A stretch of 64,000 bases of DNA from Meridianimaribacter flavus (lineage in GTDB: Bacteria; Bacteroidota; Bacteroidia; Flavobacteriales; Flavobacteriaceae): contig NZ_SOQZ01000006.1 of NCBI RefSeq assembly GCF_004366715.1, positions 1 to 64,000 of the forward strand, in the 5' to 3' direction. The translations under genes were made by a program, and so were the position numbers. The notes beneath the pieces were generated by a model, which was given only the letters and a program-made list of their open reading frames with translations, was not told the origin of the DNA and did no database searches. Shown here piece after piece: positions 43,351 to 50,998 of this stretch. Each line of letters opens with the position of its first letter. Positions within the stretch are counted from its first letter, which is position 1.

Positions 43351-44369
43351 TGAAAGTATTAGTTACTGGAGGACTAGGATTTATAGGCTCGCATACTGTC
43401 GTTGAATTACAAAACAAAGGTTTTGAGGTTGTAATAATTGATGATCTTTCAAATTCCTCAATAGATGTGCTTGAAGGCATTACAGCAATTACAGGTAAAA
43501 CACCAATCTTTGAAAAACTAGATTTAAAAGATAAATTAAAAGTTGAAACATTTTTTAATGCTCACAAAGATATTGTAGGTGTAATTCATTTTGCAGCAAG
43601 TAAAGCGGTAGGCGAAAGTGTTGAGAAACCTCTGTTGTATTATGAAAACAACTTAAATACGCTTATTTACATGCTTAAGTCGGTTTTAGGTTTACAAGCA
43701 TCTAACTTTATTTTTAGTTCTTCATGTACAGTATACGGACAAGCTGATGCTATGCCGATACTTGAGAATGCACCAGTAAAACCAGCTGAATCTCCTTACG
43801 GAAACACAAAGCAAATAGGAGAGGAGATTATTAAAGATACCTGTAAGGTTAATGATAATTTCAATGCAATTTCCTTGCGATATTTTAATCCAGTTGGAGC
43901 GCACGAGAGTGCTAAAATAGGAGAGTTACCTCTTGGTGTTCCTCAAAATTTAGTGCCTTTTATTACTCAAACAGCTGCTGGACTTAGAGAGCAACTTTCG
44001 GTATTTGGAGATGACTATCCAACGCCTGACGGTACCTGTATACGAGACTATATTCATGTGGTTGATTTGGCAAAAGCTCATGTTATTGCGTTGCAACGCC
44101 TAATTGATAAAACCAATGCTTCTAACTACGAAGTCTTTAACATAGGAACAGGTAAAGGCAGTTCAGTGCTAGAAGTTATTAAGTCTTTTGAAAAGGTGTC
44201 TGGAGAAAAACTTAATTACAAGATTGCTCCTAGGCGTGCAGGTGATATTACAAAAGCTTATGCTGACACGTCAAAGTCTAATAATGAATTAGGTTGGAAA
44301 GCTGAACTAACTTTAGACGATGCTATGCGTTCTGCATGGAATTGGGAAAAAAAGATAAGAAACCTGTAA
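43350..44369 (+). CDS. galE: UDP-glucose 4-epimerase
   Basis: The 339-residue short-chain dehydrogenase-type epimerase has the NAD-binding motif GGLGFIGSHTVVEL at its start. The catalytic Ser lies in FSSSCTVYGQ, and the Tyr-Lys pair in SPYGNTKQIGEE. The substrate-binding LRYFNPVGAHESAKIGE is characteristic of GalE. It interconverts UDP-glucose and UDP-galactose for glycans. It is translationally coupled to the aminotransferase (TAATG overlap). Length is normal. Confidence 0.95.
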   Translation: MKVLVTGGLGFIGSHTVVELQNKGFEVVIIDDLSNSSIDVLEGITAITGKTPIFEKLDLKDKLKVETFFNAHKDIVGVIHFAASKAVGESVEKPLLYYENNLNTLIYMLKSVLGLQASNFIFSSSCTVYGQADAMPILENAPVKPAESPYGNTKQIGEEIIKDTCKVNDNFNAISLRYFNPVGAHESAKIGELPLGVPQNLVPFITQTAAGLREQLSVFGDDYPTPDGTCIRDYIHVVDLAKAHVIALQRLIDKTNASNYEVFNIGTGKGSSVLEVIKSFEKVSGEKLNYKIAPRRAGDITKAYADTSKSNNELGWKAELTLDDAMRSAWNWEKKIRNL

Positions 44370-44483
44370 TACGTGTGTTGTTATTGTTGTAAAGTTTAAC
44401 AGTAACTAAGTCAGTGTATTAACAATTTTTTAAGAGCGTTTCATTATTAAATTGAATAACTTTAAAAAGGCTAATTCAATCTA

Positions 44484-45731
44484 ATGAAATTTCATTTAAA
44501 AATAAAAAGGTTGCTTTTATCTATTGGTTTTACTTTGTTTATAACCAATTGTTTTTCAATGACTGCTATTGATGTTGCACAATTAAGTGACTCCTATAAT
44601 TTAAAGTATGGAGTTTTAGACTTTTTATATTTCTACGTTGCACTTATTGGTTTTTATGTTGCTATAATCCTCAATTTTACAAAGAATACTGATAGAGTTA
44701 GTACAAGTTTAATGAGTGGTTTTATTCTTGTTCATACTTTTTTTATATTGGATTTTGTGCTTTATAATACCAATTATCAGCTTAAATATGCACATACCTA
44801 TTTAATGTCTGCTTCTGTAGCTTTACTTTATGGTCCATTACTGTACTTTTACTTTAAAAGAATTAATAATCAACATAAGTTTAAAGCATTAGATGCTTTA
44901 CACCTCTTACCTACAGTGGTATTACTTTTCTTTTTATTCCCATTGTATAGTTTGCCTTTAGAAGAAAAAATGAAAATACAATTAGGGACAAGTAGTGTTT
45001 ACACTGAAAGTTCGTTTTTTTATATAGTTTTTATCCCAAAGTTAGTGTCGTTAATTATCTACGGATTTTTGATAAGTAAAAATCATTTAAAGAGTACAAA
45101 GTCTAAACTATACAAGAATTTAGAAGCAATCGCTTTTTGGAAGAAGGGAGTGTATAGAATGCATGTGCTTTTTGTAGTGTCTTATTTTATATATGGTATA
45201 TCAATTAGTGGCCTGTTTTTTAATGCATATAGTTTTATTTATCAAATTGTAGTGGTAGCTATGGCTTTAATGGTGCTTTATATTTCCTATATGGCTCAAG
45301 TGCAACCTAAAGTATTTAGTAAAGAAATAATTTTAAAGAATACTGAGTTTTTTTCAAAGTATCAAAAATCAGGATTAACAAAATCGTTGTCCAATGAATT
45401 GAAGCAAAATTTGATTACGCTTATGGTAGATCATAAAATATTTATGGATAACAGTCTAAACCTAGAAAGCCTTTCTGAGAAACTCGAAACATCTCGCCAT
45501 AATACATCTCAGATTATAAATGAGCATTTTAATATGAACTTTTTTGAGCTAATTAATAAATTTAGAGTTGAAGAAGCTATCCAAATGCTTAAGCTAAGCG
45601 ATAAGAATACTCAAATTATTGATGTTGCTTATGCTGTTGGTTATAATAATAAGGTTACATTTAATAAAGCATTCAAGAAAGAAACTTCTCTAACACCTTC
45701 ACAGTTTTTGAAATCAGTAAATGAAAAATGA
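44484..45731 (+). CDS. AraC family regulator with membrane-embedded N-terminus
   Basis: The 415-residue protein has a possible signal/anchor, then seven to eight membrane helices between about residues 45 and 275. It ends with an AraC-type DNA-binding domain (about 310-415; TSRHNTSQIINEHFNMNFFELIN and VAYAVGYNNKVTFNKAFKKE). Such multi-helix AraC regulators are common in Bacteroidota and should sense a membrane or periplasmic signal directly while binding DNA. No obvious target gene is adjacent; the neighbour downstream is a decayed outer-membrane-type gene. Its signal is unknown. Confidence 0.88.
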   Translation: MKFHLKIKRLLLSIGFTLFITNCFSMTAIDVAQLSDSYNLKYGVLDFLYFYVALIGFYVAIILNFTKNTDRVSTSLMSGFILVHTFFILDFVLYNTNYQLKYAHTYLMSASVALLYGPLLYFYFKRINNQHKFKALDALHLLPTVVLLFFLFPLYSLPLEEKMKIQLGTSSVYTESSFFYIVFIPKLVSLIIYGFLISKNHLKSTKSKLYKNLEAIAFWKKGVYRMHVLFVVSYFIYGISISGLFFNAYSFIYQIVVVAMALMVLYISYMAQVQPKVFSKEIILKNTEFFSKYQKSGLTKSLSNELKQNLITLMVDHKIFMDNSLNLESLSEKLETSRHNTSQIINEHFNMNFFELINKFRVEEAIQMLKLSDKNTQIIDVAYAVGYNNKVTFNKAFKKETSLTPSQFLKSVNEK

Positions 45732-45888
45732 GTAAACTATTATAGGCTTTACCTTTTTTTATCGACAAAATAGCTTCATTTGTGATGCAATTGCAAAGGT
45801 AGTTTGTATACATCAAACTAAAACTAAATTCTATAGTTTCATTAGGCTTTGTATTCATATTGTGAAAAAAATAGATTTGAATTAGCCT

Positions 45889-46200
45889 TTAAAAATATTT
45901 ATCACCTACCTTTTTGCAGTTGTATTTTTAATTATTTCAATAGTAATATAGTTATCAACGTCTCAAGGAAAAAGTATCAACTTAACCCTGACTTCTGTTA
46001 GTTAGGAATGAGTTAAGTTCTTTTATTGAGCATGTCTAACTCAATACAAGTTTTAGGTAAAATCTGAAAGATTAAGTAATTTCCTTGAGGCTTTTTATGA
46101 AAGACCAGTATTTTTTGAATTTTCAATAGATGCTGGTTTTTCCTACAAATATCATAACGATATGCGCATTAAATTATCATATTCGTATTTAATAAATTGA
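45889..46200 (+). pseudogene. Decayed outer-membrane beta-barrel-like gene remnant
   Basis: One frame across 45889-46200 reads like a broken small porin. It has a signal-like stretch LKIFITYLFAVVFLIIS without an ATG, then SQGKSINLTL, several stops, and finally a clean 47-codon stretch (from 46057) ending IDAGFSYKYHNDMRIKLSYS before TGA at 46198-46200. The strand pattern of the last part looks like the end of an outer-membrane barrel. The rest of 45732-46269 holds no gene I can support. Confidence 0.45.
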
Positions 46201-46269
46201 TTAACAATGATTTAACCTCAATTATTTTGAATTGGGATATAAGATGCCTTTCTTTGCCTTGAATGATAA

Positions 46270-46470
46270 ATGAATAAAATGAAATTGATAAGTATAAAAA
46301 GACAGACAAAACCCGAAGCACGATTCACTCCAAAAATGGGTTTATTACAAACAAATGTAACGTATATTAAAAAGCAATTTTTAAGTATTCCGTTTAAAAC
46401 CCTTCACAAATATAGAGAGACATACTATGGTGAAGTAAAAGATTGCGAAGACTGTATTTTAGCTAAATAA
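46270..46470 (+). CDS. Small conserved hypothetical protein
   Basis: The 66-residue basic protein has no signal peptide or membrane segment. It ends with a CxxC-like motif (VKDCEDCILAK) and contains the stretch PKMGLLQTNVTYIKKQF. I do not recognise a characterised family. Codon usage and the following terminator support it as a real gene. A second ATG at 46279 (MKLISIKR) is the more likely start if the first two residues are not translated. It converges on lspA. The two Cys might bind a metal, but this is speculation. Confidence 0.68.
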   Translation: MNKMKLISIKRQTKPEARFTPKMGLLQTNVTYIKKQFLSIPFKTLHKYRETYYGEVKDCEDCILAK

Positions 46471-46497
46471 AAAAAAGCCTCTTAATAGAGGCTTTTA
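46471..46497 (+). terminator. Bidirectional terminator between the small gene and lspA
   Basis: Arms GCCTCT (46477-46482) and AGAGGC (46487-46492) with loop TAAT are flanked by A-run and T-run, serving both convergent genes. Confidence 0.85.
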
Positions 46498-46502
46498 CTT
46501 TT

Positions 46503-47000
46503 TTATTCTACTGTTGTTTTTTTCTTAGTAAAAAAACTTCCTAAAAGTAATAATATCATCCCAGATGTAACTGATATATCGGCAAGATTGAAGATTCCGG
46601 TTCTAAATACTCCACCAAAATCTAAATGAAGAAAATCTATTACTTTGCCATAAGCAATACGGTCAAAAATATTAGCAATTCCACCTCCTGCAATACAACT
46701 TAGACCAATAATTGCTAATTTATCTAAATGTTTGTTTTTGAAAATATAAAAAACAAGATAGCTTAATACTAAAACGGGTAATAGTATTAAAAGTATAATA
46801 CGTAATGTGTCGTTTAGTTCGCTACCCATTCCTAAAAAGGCACCTGAGTTTTTTACATATTGAAGAATAAAAGTGTTACCAAAAACTTCAATGGTTTCAC
46901 CTAAATTCATTTTACTATCAACTATCAATTTAGATATTTGATCTACAGCAATGTTTACTACAATAAGTAGTATTATAGCTAAATTTCTAGATAGTTTCAT
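46503..47000 (-). CDS. lspA: Lipoprotein signal peptidase (signal peptidase II)
   Basis: The 165-residue inner-membrane aspartic protease removes lipoprotein signal peptides after lipid attachment. It has four helices, the motif VKNSGAFLG near residue 49, and the two catalytic aspartates in GGIANIFDRI and FNLADISV. It matures lipoproteins such as those at 1259 and 40425. It starts 3 bp after the fabD stop, so they are one operon. In many relatives lspA follows a DksA/TraR-type gene; here fabD precedes it. Confidence 0.95.
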   Translation of the reverse strand: MKLSRNLAIILLIVVNIAVDQISKLIVDSKMNLGETIEVFGNTFILQYVKNSGAFLGMGSELNDTLRIILLILLPVLVLSYLVFYIFKNKHLDKLAIIGLSCIAGGGIANIFDRIAYGKVIDFLHLDFGGVFRTGIFNLADISVTSGMILLLLGSFFTKKKTTVE

Positions 47001-47003
47001 AAG

Positions 47004-47897
47004 TTATGAGTTAGTCTCAAAAGTTGCTGAAACCGTTTCAGCTTCTCTATTTATTTTTTTAACTAAACCTTGTAATACTTTTCCAGGTCCAACTTCAGTA
47101 AATAATGTTGCACCATCAGTAATCATTTGTTGTACCGATTGTGTCCATCTTACTGGAGCTGTTAATTGAGAGATTAAATTGGTTTTAATGGCAGCTTCAT
47201 CAATTACTGCATTTGCTGTAACGTTTTGGTATATTGGGCAGTTTGGTTTTCCAAACATTGTATTTTCAATAGCGGCAGCAAGTTCTTCTCTTGCTGGTTC
47301 CATTAAAGGTGAGTGAAATGCTCCACCTACAGGCAATACTAATGCACGACGAGCTCCTTCTTCTTTTAAAGTTTCACAAGCTTTGTTAATAGCTTCAACT
47401 TCCCCTGAAATTACCAATTGTCCAGGGCAGTTATAATTAGCAGCAACTACAACACCTTCTGTCATTGCACATACTTTTTCAACTACATCATCATCCAATC
47501 CTAATACTGCAGCCATTGTGCTTGGTTGTAATTCGCAAGCTTTTTGCATTGCCAAAGCACGTTGCGATACCAGTTTTAAACCATCTTTAAAAGTTAAAGT
47601 ACCATTTGCTACCAAGGCCGAAAACTCTCCTAAAGAGTGGCCAGCAACCATATCAGGTTTAAAACTATCACCTAAGGTTTTAGCTAAAATTACTGAGTGT
47701 AAAAATATTGCAGGTTGAGTAACTTTTGTTTCTTTAAGGTCTTCTGCAGAACCTTCAAACATTATATCAGTTATAGAGAATCCAAGAATATCATTGGCTT
47801 GTTCAAAAAGTTCTTGAGCAAGAGGTGAATTTTCATATAAGTCTAATCCCATTCCAGTAAATTGGGCACCTTGACCAGGAAAAATGTATGCTTTCAT
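47004..47897 (-). CDS. fabD: Malonyl-CoA:ACP transacylase
   Basis: The 297-residue enzyme moves malonyl from CoA to acyl carrier protein for fatty-acid elongation. It shows PGQGAQFTGMG at the N-terminus, the nucleophile Ser in AGHSLGEFSALVA, and the active-site His in GGAFHSPLM. Length is standard. It heads the fabD-lspA unit. Upstream is a consensus -7 element with an adjacent perfect 10-bp inverted repeat. No other fab genes are nearby. Confidence 0.96.
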   Translation of the reverse strand: MKAYIFPGQGAQFTGMGLDLYENSPLAQELFEQANDILGFSITDIMFEGSAEDLKETKVTQPAIFLHSVILAKTLGDSFKPDMVAGHSLGEFSALVANGTLTFKDGLKLVSQRALAMQKACELQPSTMAAVLGLDDDVVEKVCAMTEGVVVAANYNCPGQLVISGEVEAINKACETLKEEGARRALVLPVGGAFHSPLMEPAREELAAAIENTMFGKPNCPIYQNVTANAVIDEAAIKTNLISQLTAPVRWTQSVQQMITDGATLFTEVGPGKVLQGLVKKINREAETVSATFETNS

Positions 47898-47916
47898 GTA
47901 TTAAAATTTTATGTTG

Positions 47917-47949
47917 CAAAAATAGGAATAATATCTTTAAAAGATATTA
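47917..47949 (-). promoter_or_regulatory. fabD promoter -7 element with palindromic operator candidate
   Basis: On the minus strand TATTTTTG (47917-47924) lies 20 bp before the ATG. Just upstream, TAATATCTTT and AAAGATATTA (47929-47938 and 47940-47949) form a perfect 10-bp inverted repeat with a 1-bp centre. It occupies the -33/-7 spacer, where no TTG is evident. Confidence 0.5.
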
Positions 47950-47977
47950 GCATTAATTTTGAGATAGGTATACTTTT

Positions 47978-48907
47978 TTACTGTCTTACATAGGTTATAA
48001 AAGAAAACGCATGATTGTGCTTTTCATCTTTTTCATGGCGTTCTCTATCTATTTCTTTCCAAGTGGTAGTATCTATTTCTGGAAAAAATGTATCAGCACC
48101 TTCAAAAGTGTCATGTACTCTTGTAAGTTCAATTTTATCAACAAGATTAATGGATTGTTTGTAAATTTCTCCGCCACCAATTATAAACGGTTGTGTGTCA
48201 CTTTTAGCCGCATCAATAGCGTCTTCTAAAGAATTAACTACAATTACTCCATCTGGTACTTTATAGTTGTTTTGTCTTGTAATTACTATATGTGTTCTGT
48301 TAGGAAGCGGTTTAGGAAAGCTTTCAAAAGTCTTACGACCCATTATAATATGATGACCAGAGGTTAAACTTTTAAAACGTTTAAGGTCGTTACTTAAGTG
48401 CCAAATAAGGTCATTGTCTTTTCCTATAGCATTATCTTCACCAGCAGCAACAATTATGGTAAGTTGACTAGCCTTGTTGCTTTTTTTAAGTTTTTGAACT
48501 TCATTATATGCTTGGGTTTTTGCCATATGTGTTTCTTCTTTCAAAAAACCTTGTTTTAGTTGTTCAATACGCTCTTGTTGTTTAGCAACCAATTTGTCTA
48601 ATTGCTGTTGTTCCCAGGCTGTTCCCATAAATTTTTGGGTTACAAACACATTGAAAAGGTGATATATAAAAAGAAACAACCAAATAAGTATTGCATATAC
48701 AAACCAGTCTATACCAAAAAAGGTAGTGTCTTTTCCAATACCTAAAACAGTATTTGCAACAATTAAAAACACAGCTCCAATTAAAAACACAACAAAGTGA
48801 GCATATAAGCGCTTTTTTTGTTTAATGCGTTTTTGAGCGTTTTGTATAAGCTCCAATTGTTCTTTATCTATTTGAGGTTTTTGTTTTTTCTTTCCGAACA
48901 TAATCAT
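47978..48907 (-). CDS. folA: 2TM domain - dihydrofolate reductase fusion
   Basis: The 309-residue protein has an N-terminal 2TM domain with helices at about 38-56 and 66-88, then a charged coiled-coil linker (to about 145). The rest is a complete dihydrofolate reductase (about 150-309: TIIVAAGEDNAIGKDNDLIWHLSNDLKRFK, then HIIMGRKTFESFPKPLPNR and IIGGGEIYKQ). Ordinary DHFR is a soluble protein of about 160 residues. This one should be tethered to the cytoplasmic membrane. thyA, which makes its substrate dihydrofolate, is 1.2 kb away. The fused layout is clear; why it is membrane-bound is unknown. Confidence 0.92.
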   Translation of the reverse strand: MIMFGKKKQKPQIDKEQLELIQNAQKRIKQKKRLYAHFVVFLIGAVFLIVANTVLGIGKDTTFFGIDWFVYAILIWLFLFIYHLFNVFVTQKFMGTAWEQQQLDKLVAKQQERIEQLKQGFLKEETHMAKTQAYNEVQKLKKSNKASQLTIIVAAGEDNAIGKDNDLIWHLSNDLKRFKSLTSGHHIIMGRKTFESFPKPLPNRTHIVITRQNNYKVPDGVIVVNSLEDAIDAAKSDTQPFIIGGGEIYKQSINLVDKIELTRVHDTFEGADTFFPEIDTTTWKEIDRERHEKDEKHNHAFSFITYVRQ

Positions 48908-49260
48908 GAAATAATTGAAAGGTAAATTTACGTCTTTTTTATAATATAGTTTTTAAGATTTTATAGGTCTATTTTTTAAAGTAATAGAGTTTAATTGATG
49001 TAAAAAGTCGCGAAATCGTTGTAACATAAGTGCAGGTAATTGAGGTATTTGAAAGTGCAAACGTTGTAGTGGTAAACGCTCTGAAAATCAAACGATAGCA
49101 ATGTTGAATATCTGCCAAAAAAGAATATGTTTTTTTTCTTACTTTAAATTAAAATGAACTCATTTTTAACGAAATGATAAATCGTGTCTCAAATGCAAAG
49201 AATTGTTTGTAGCTAGGATTTTCTTTTATAGCTTTGAAATAGAATTAAATACATTTAATT
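48908..49260. other. Intergenic region, 353 bp
   Basis: This region between the divergent DHFR-fusion and CBM48 genes has no open frame with coding character. Apart from the promoter at 49206-49236, I see nothing specific in it. Confidence 0.6.
49206..49236 (+). promoter_or_regulatory. Promoter of the CBM48 protein gene
   Basis: TTTG at 49206-49209, a 19-bp spacer, and TAGCTTTG at 49229-49236 fit the Bacteroidota consensus. The ATG is 24 bp further. Confidence 0.75.
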
Positions 49261-49560
49261 ATGGCTATTAAAAAACAATACTTAAAAAGCAAACCAGTAT
49301 GTAAAGTCACTTTTTCTGTACCTGCTGAAGAAGCTAAAAAAGTAACAGTAGTAGGAACCTTTAACGAATGGAAAGAGAAAAAAGATTTTCAGCTTAAAAA
49401 GTTAAAGAACGGGACTTTTAAAGGTACTGTAGATTTAGAAAAAGACAGCTCTTATGAATTTAGATATATTGTAGATGGTACATATACTAACGATGAAGCT
49501 GCAGATGCCTACGCATGGAATGACTATGCAGGAGCTGAAAACAGCGTTTTAAATTTATAA
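49261..49560 (+). CDS. Isoamylase early-set (CBM48-like) domain protein
   Basis: The 99-residue protein is a single immunoglobulin-like early-set domain. It has KVTFSVPAEEAKKVTVVGTFNEWKE at positions about 15-39 and then YEFRYIVDGTYTNDEAADAY, matching the glycogen-binding domain seen at the start of glycogen-branching and AMPK-beta proteins. There is no catalytic domain. It is probably a small cytosolic glycan-binding protein. It has its own strong promoter and terminator, so it is a single-gene unit. Confidence 0.88.
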   Translation: MAIKKQYLKSKPVCKVTFSVPAEEAKKVTVVGTFNEWKEKKDFQLKKLKNGTFKGTVDLEKDSSYEFRYIVDGTYTNDEAADAYAWNDYAGAENSVLNL

Positions 49561-49582
49561 TTTTGAAAAAACAGATTAGAAG

Positions 49583-49612
49583 AAAAGCTTTCAAAAATTG
49601 AAAGCTTTTTTT
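49583..49612 (+). terminator. Terminator after the CBM48 gene
   Basis: Eleven-bp arms AAAAGCTTTCA/TGAAAGCTTTT (49583-49593 and 49599-49609) with a 5-nt loop are followed by T residues. Confidence 0.85.
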
Positions 49613-49625
49613 GTTTTGTATAGTT

Positions 49626-50078
49626 TTATCTATTACTAAGATAAACAGGTATTGAATAAGGAATAATAACAGGTTTCCCTTTAATTTTACCAGGAGTCAT
49701 TTTTGGTAAACTATTAATAACTCTTACAGCCTCTTTTTCAAGTTTTGGGTGAGGACCTCTTGCTTTAGCTTCTATAATTTCCCCTTCTTTATTTAATTTG
49801 AAAATAATATAAACAGTATAATCACTTGTTGGCAGGTCAAGGCTTTTAAATACATCAAGATTGTAGTTTTTAGTGATGAATTTTGAAATTTTATCTGACA
49901 TGCATTTTTTTAGTTTTTTATTACTTCGTTTTCGCTCACAACCAGGATAAATAGGAATTTCATCAAGCACTATAATTTCAGATTCGTTTTCGCTCTCAGG
50001 TTTAGTGATTGAATCTTGAGCATTGCTTAGACTAGTAAGAAATAAAAAGCAAGTAAAAAAGACTAGTGTTTTAAGCAT
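49626..50078 (-). CDS. TonB C-terminal domain protein
   Basis: The 150-residue protein has a signal peptide (about 1-20, ending SNAQ) followed by a short acidic linker and a TonB C-terminal-like domain (about 45-150). That domain contains IPIYPGCERKRSNKKLKKC and the strand pattern YTVYIIFKLNKEGEI, ending VIIPYSIPVYL. True TonB proteins keep an uncleaved membrane anchor and Pro-rich region; both are missing. It may be a periplasmic partner rather than an energy transducer. It is 2 bp downstream of thyA on the same strand. Confidence 0.85.
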   Translation of the reverse strand: MLKTLVFFTCFLFLTSLSNAQDSITKPESENESEIIVLDEIPIYPGCERKRSNKKLKKCMSDKISKFITKNYNLDVFKSLDLPTSDYTVYIIFKLNKEGEIIEAKARGPHPKLEKEAVRVINSLPKMTPGKIKGKPVIIPYSIPVYLSNR

Positions 50079-50080
50079 GT

Positions 50081-50905
50081 TTATACAGCAACAGCACCTT
50101 TAATATGTGGGTGCGGATTATAATCCACTAAAGTGAAATCGTCAAAAGTAAAGCTAAAAATATCCTTTACTTCAGGATTCAAAATCATTTTTGGTAGTGG
50201 TCTTGGGTCTCTAGAAAGCTGCAATTCTAGTTGCTCGAAGTGGTTGCTGTAAATATGAGCATCACCAAAAGTGTGTATAAATTCTCCAGCTTCATAACCA
50301 CACACTTGAGCCATCATCATGGTAAACAATGCATAAGATGCAATATTGAAAGGAACGCCTAAAAATATGTCAGCACTACGTTGATAAAGTTGACAAGATA
50401 GCTTTCCGTTTGCTACGTAAAATTGAAAAAACGCATGGCAAGGAGGTAATGCAGCTTTACCGTTTGCAACATTTTCACTAAAGCTTTTAGAAGTGTCAGG
50501 TAGCACTGAAGGATTCCAAGCTGAAACTAACATTCTTCGGCTATTTGGGTTGGTTTTAAGTGTTTCAATCACTTCCTTTATTTGGTCAATTTCGTCACTA
50601 TTCCAGTTGCGCCATTGATGACCGTAAACAGGTCCTAAGTCTCCATTTTCGTCAGCCCATTCGTTCCAAATACGAACGCCATTTTCGGTTAAATAGTTAA
50701 TGTTTGTATCACCTTTTAAAAACCACAGTAACTCATGAATTATTGACTTAAGATGTAGTTTTTTAGTTGTTACCATTGGGAAACCTTCACTTAAATCAAA
50801 ACGCATTTGATAACCAAAAACACTTTTTGTTCCTGTTCCTGTTCTATCTCCTTTTTCGTTTCCGTGTTCTAAAACGTGTTTTACTAAATCTAAATACTGC
50901 TTCAT
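50081..50905 (-). CDS. thyA: Thymidylate synthase
   Basis: The 274-residue enzyme converts dUMP to dTMP, oxidising methylene-tetrahydrofolate to dihydrofolate. It begins [15 protein letters not shown] and has [13 protein letters not shown], the catalytic Cys in [12 protein letters not shown] and the dUMP-binding Arg/Ser segment [17 protein letters not shown] start at ATG 50905, because the frame is open further up but the extra 20 residues are not conserved. It is coupled to the TonB-like gene. The DHFR fusion at 47978 regenerates its folate. Confidence 0.97.
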   Translation of the reverse strand: MKQYLDLVKHVLEHGNEKGDRTGTGTKSVFGYQMRFDLSEGFPMVTTKKLHLKSIIHELLWFLKGDTNINYLTENGVRIWNEWADENGDLGPVYGHQWRNWNSDEIDQIKEVIETLKTNPNSRRMLVSAWNPSVLPDTSKSFSENVANGKAALPPCHAFFQFYVANGKLSCQLYQRSADIFLGVPFNIASYALFTMMMAQVCGYEAGEFIHTFGDAHIYSNHFEQLELQLSRDPRPLPKMILNPEVKDIFSFTFDDFTLVDYNPHPHIKGAVAV

Positions 50906-50934
50906 AATTTCTGTGACTTTTCGAAAAATAAAAA

Positions 50935-50971
50935 TAGAAAAAAGGGTTAAATCACGATGACTCAACCCTTA
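50935..50971 (-). terminator. Terminator after the nucleoside transporter
   Basis: On the minus strand, AAGGGTT (50964-50970) pairs with AACCCTT (50942-50948) around a 15-nt loop and is followed by about six T residues. It lies between the CNT gene and thyA. Confidence 0.65.
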
Positions 50972-50998
50972 AATAATATTAAAAGTTATTAACTGTTT

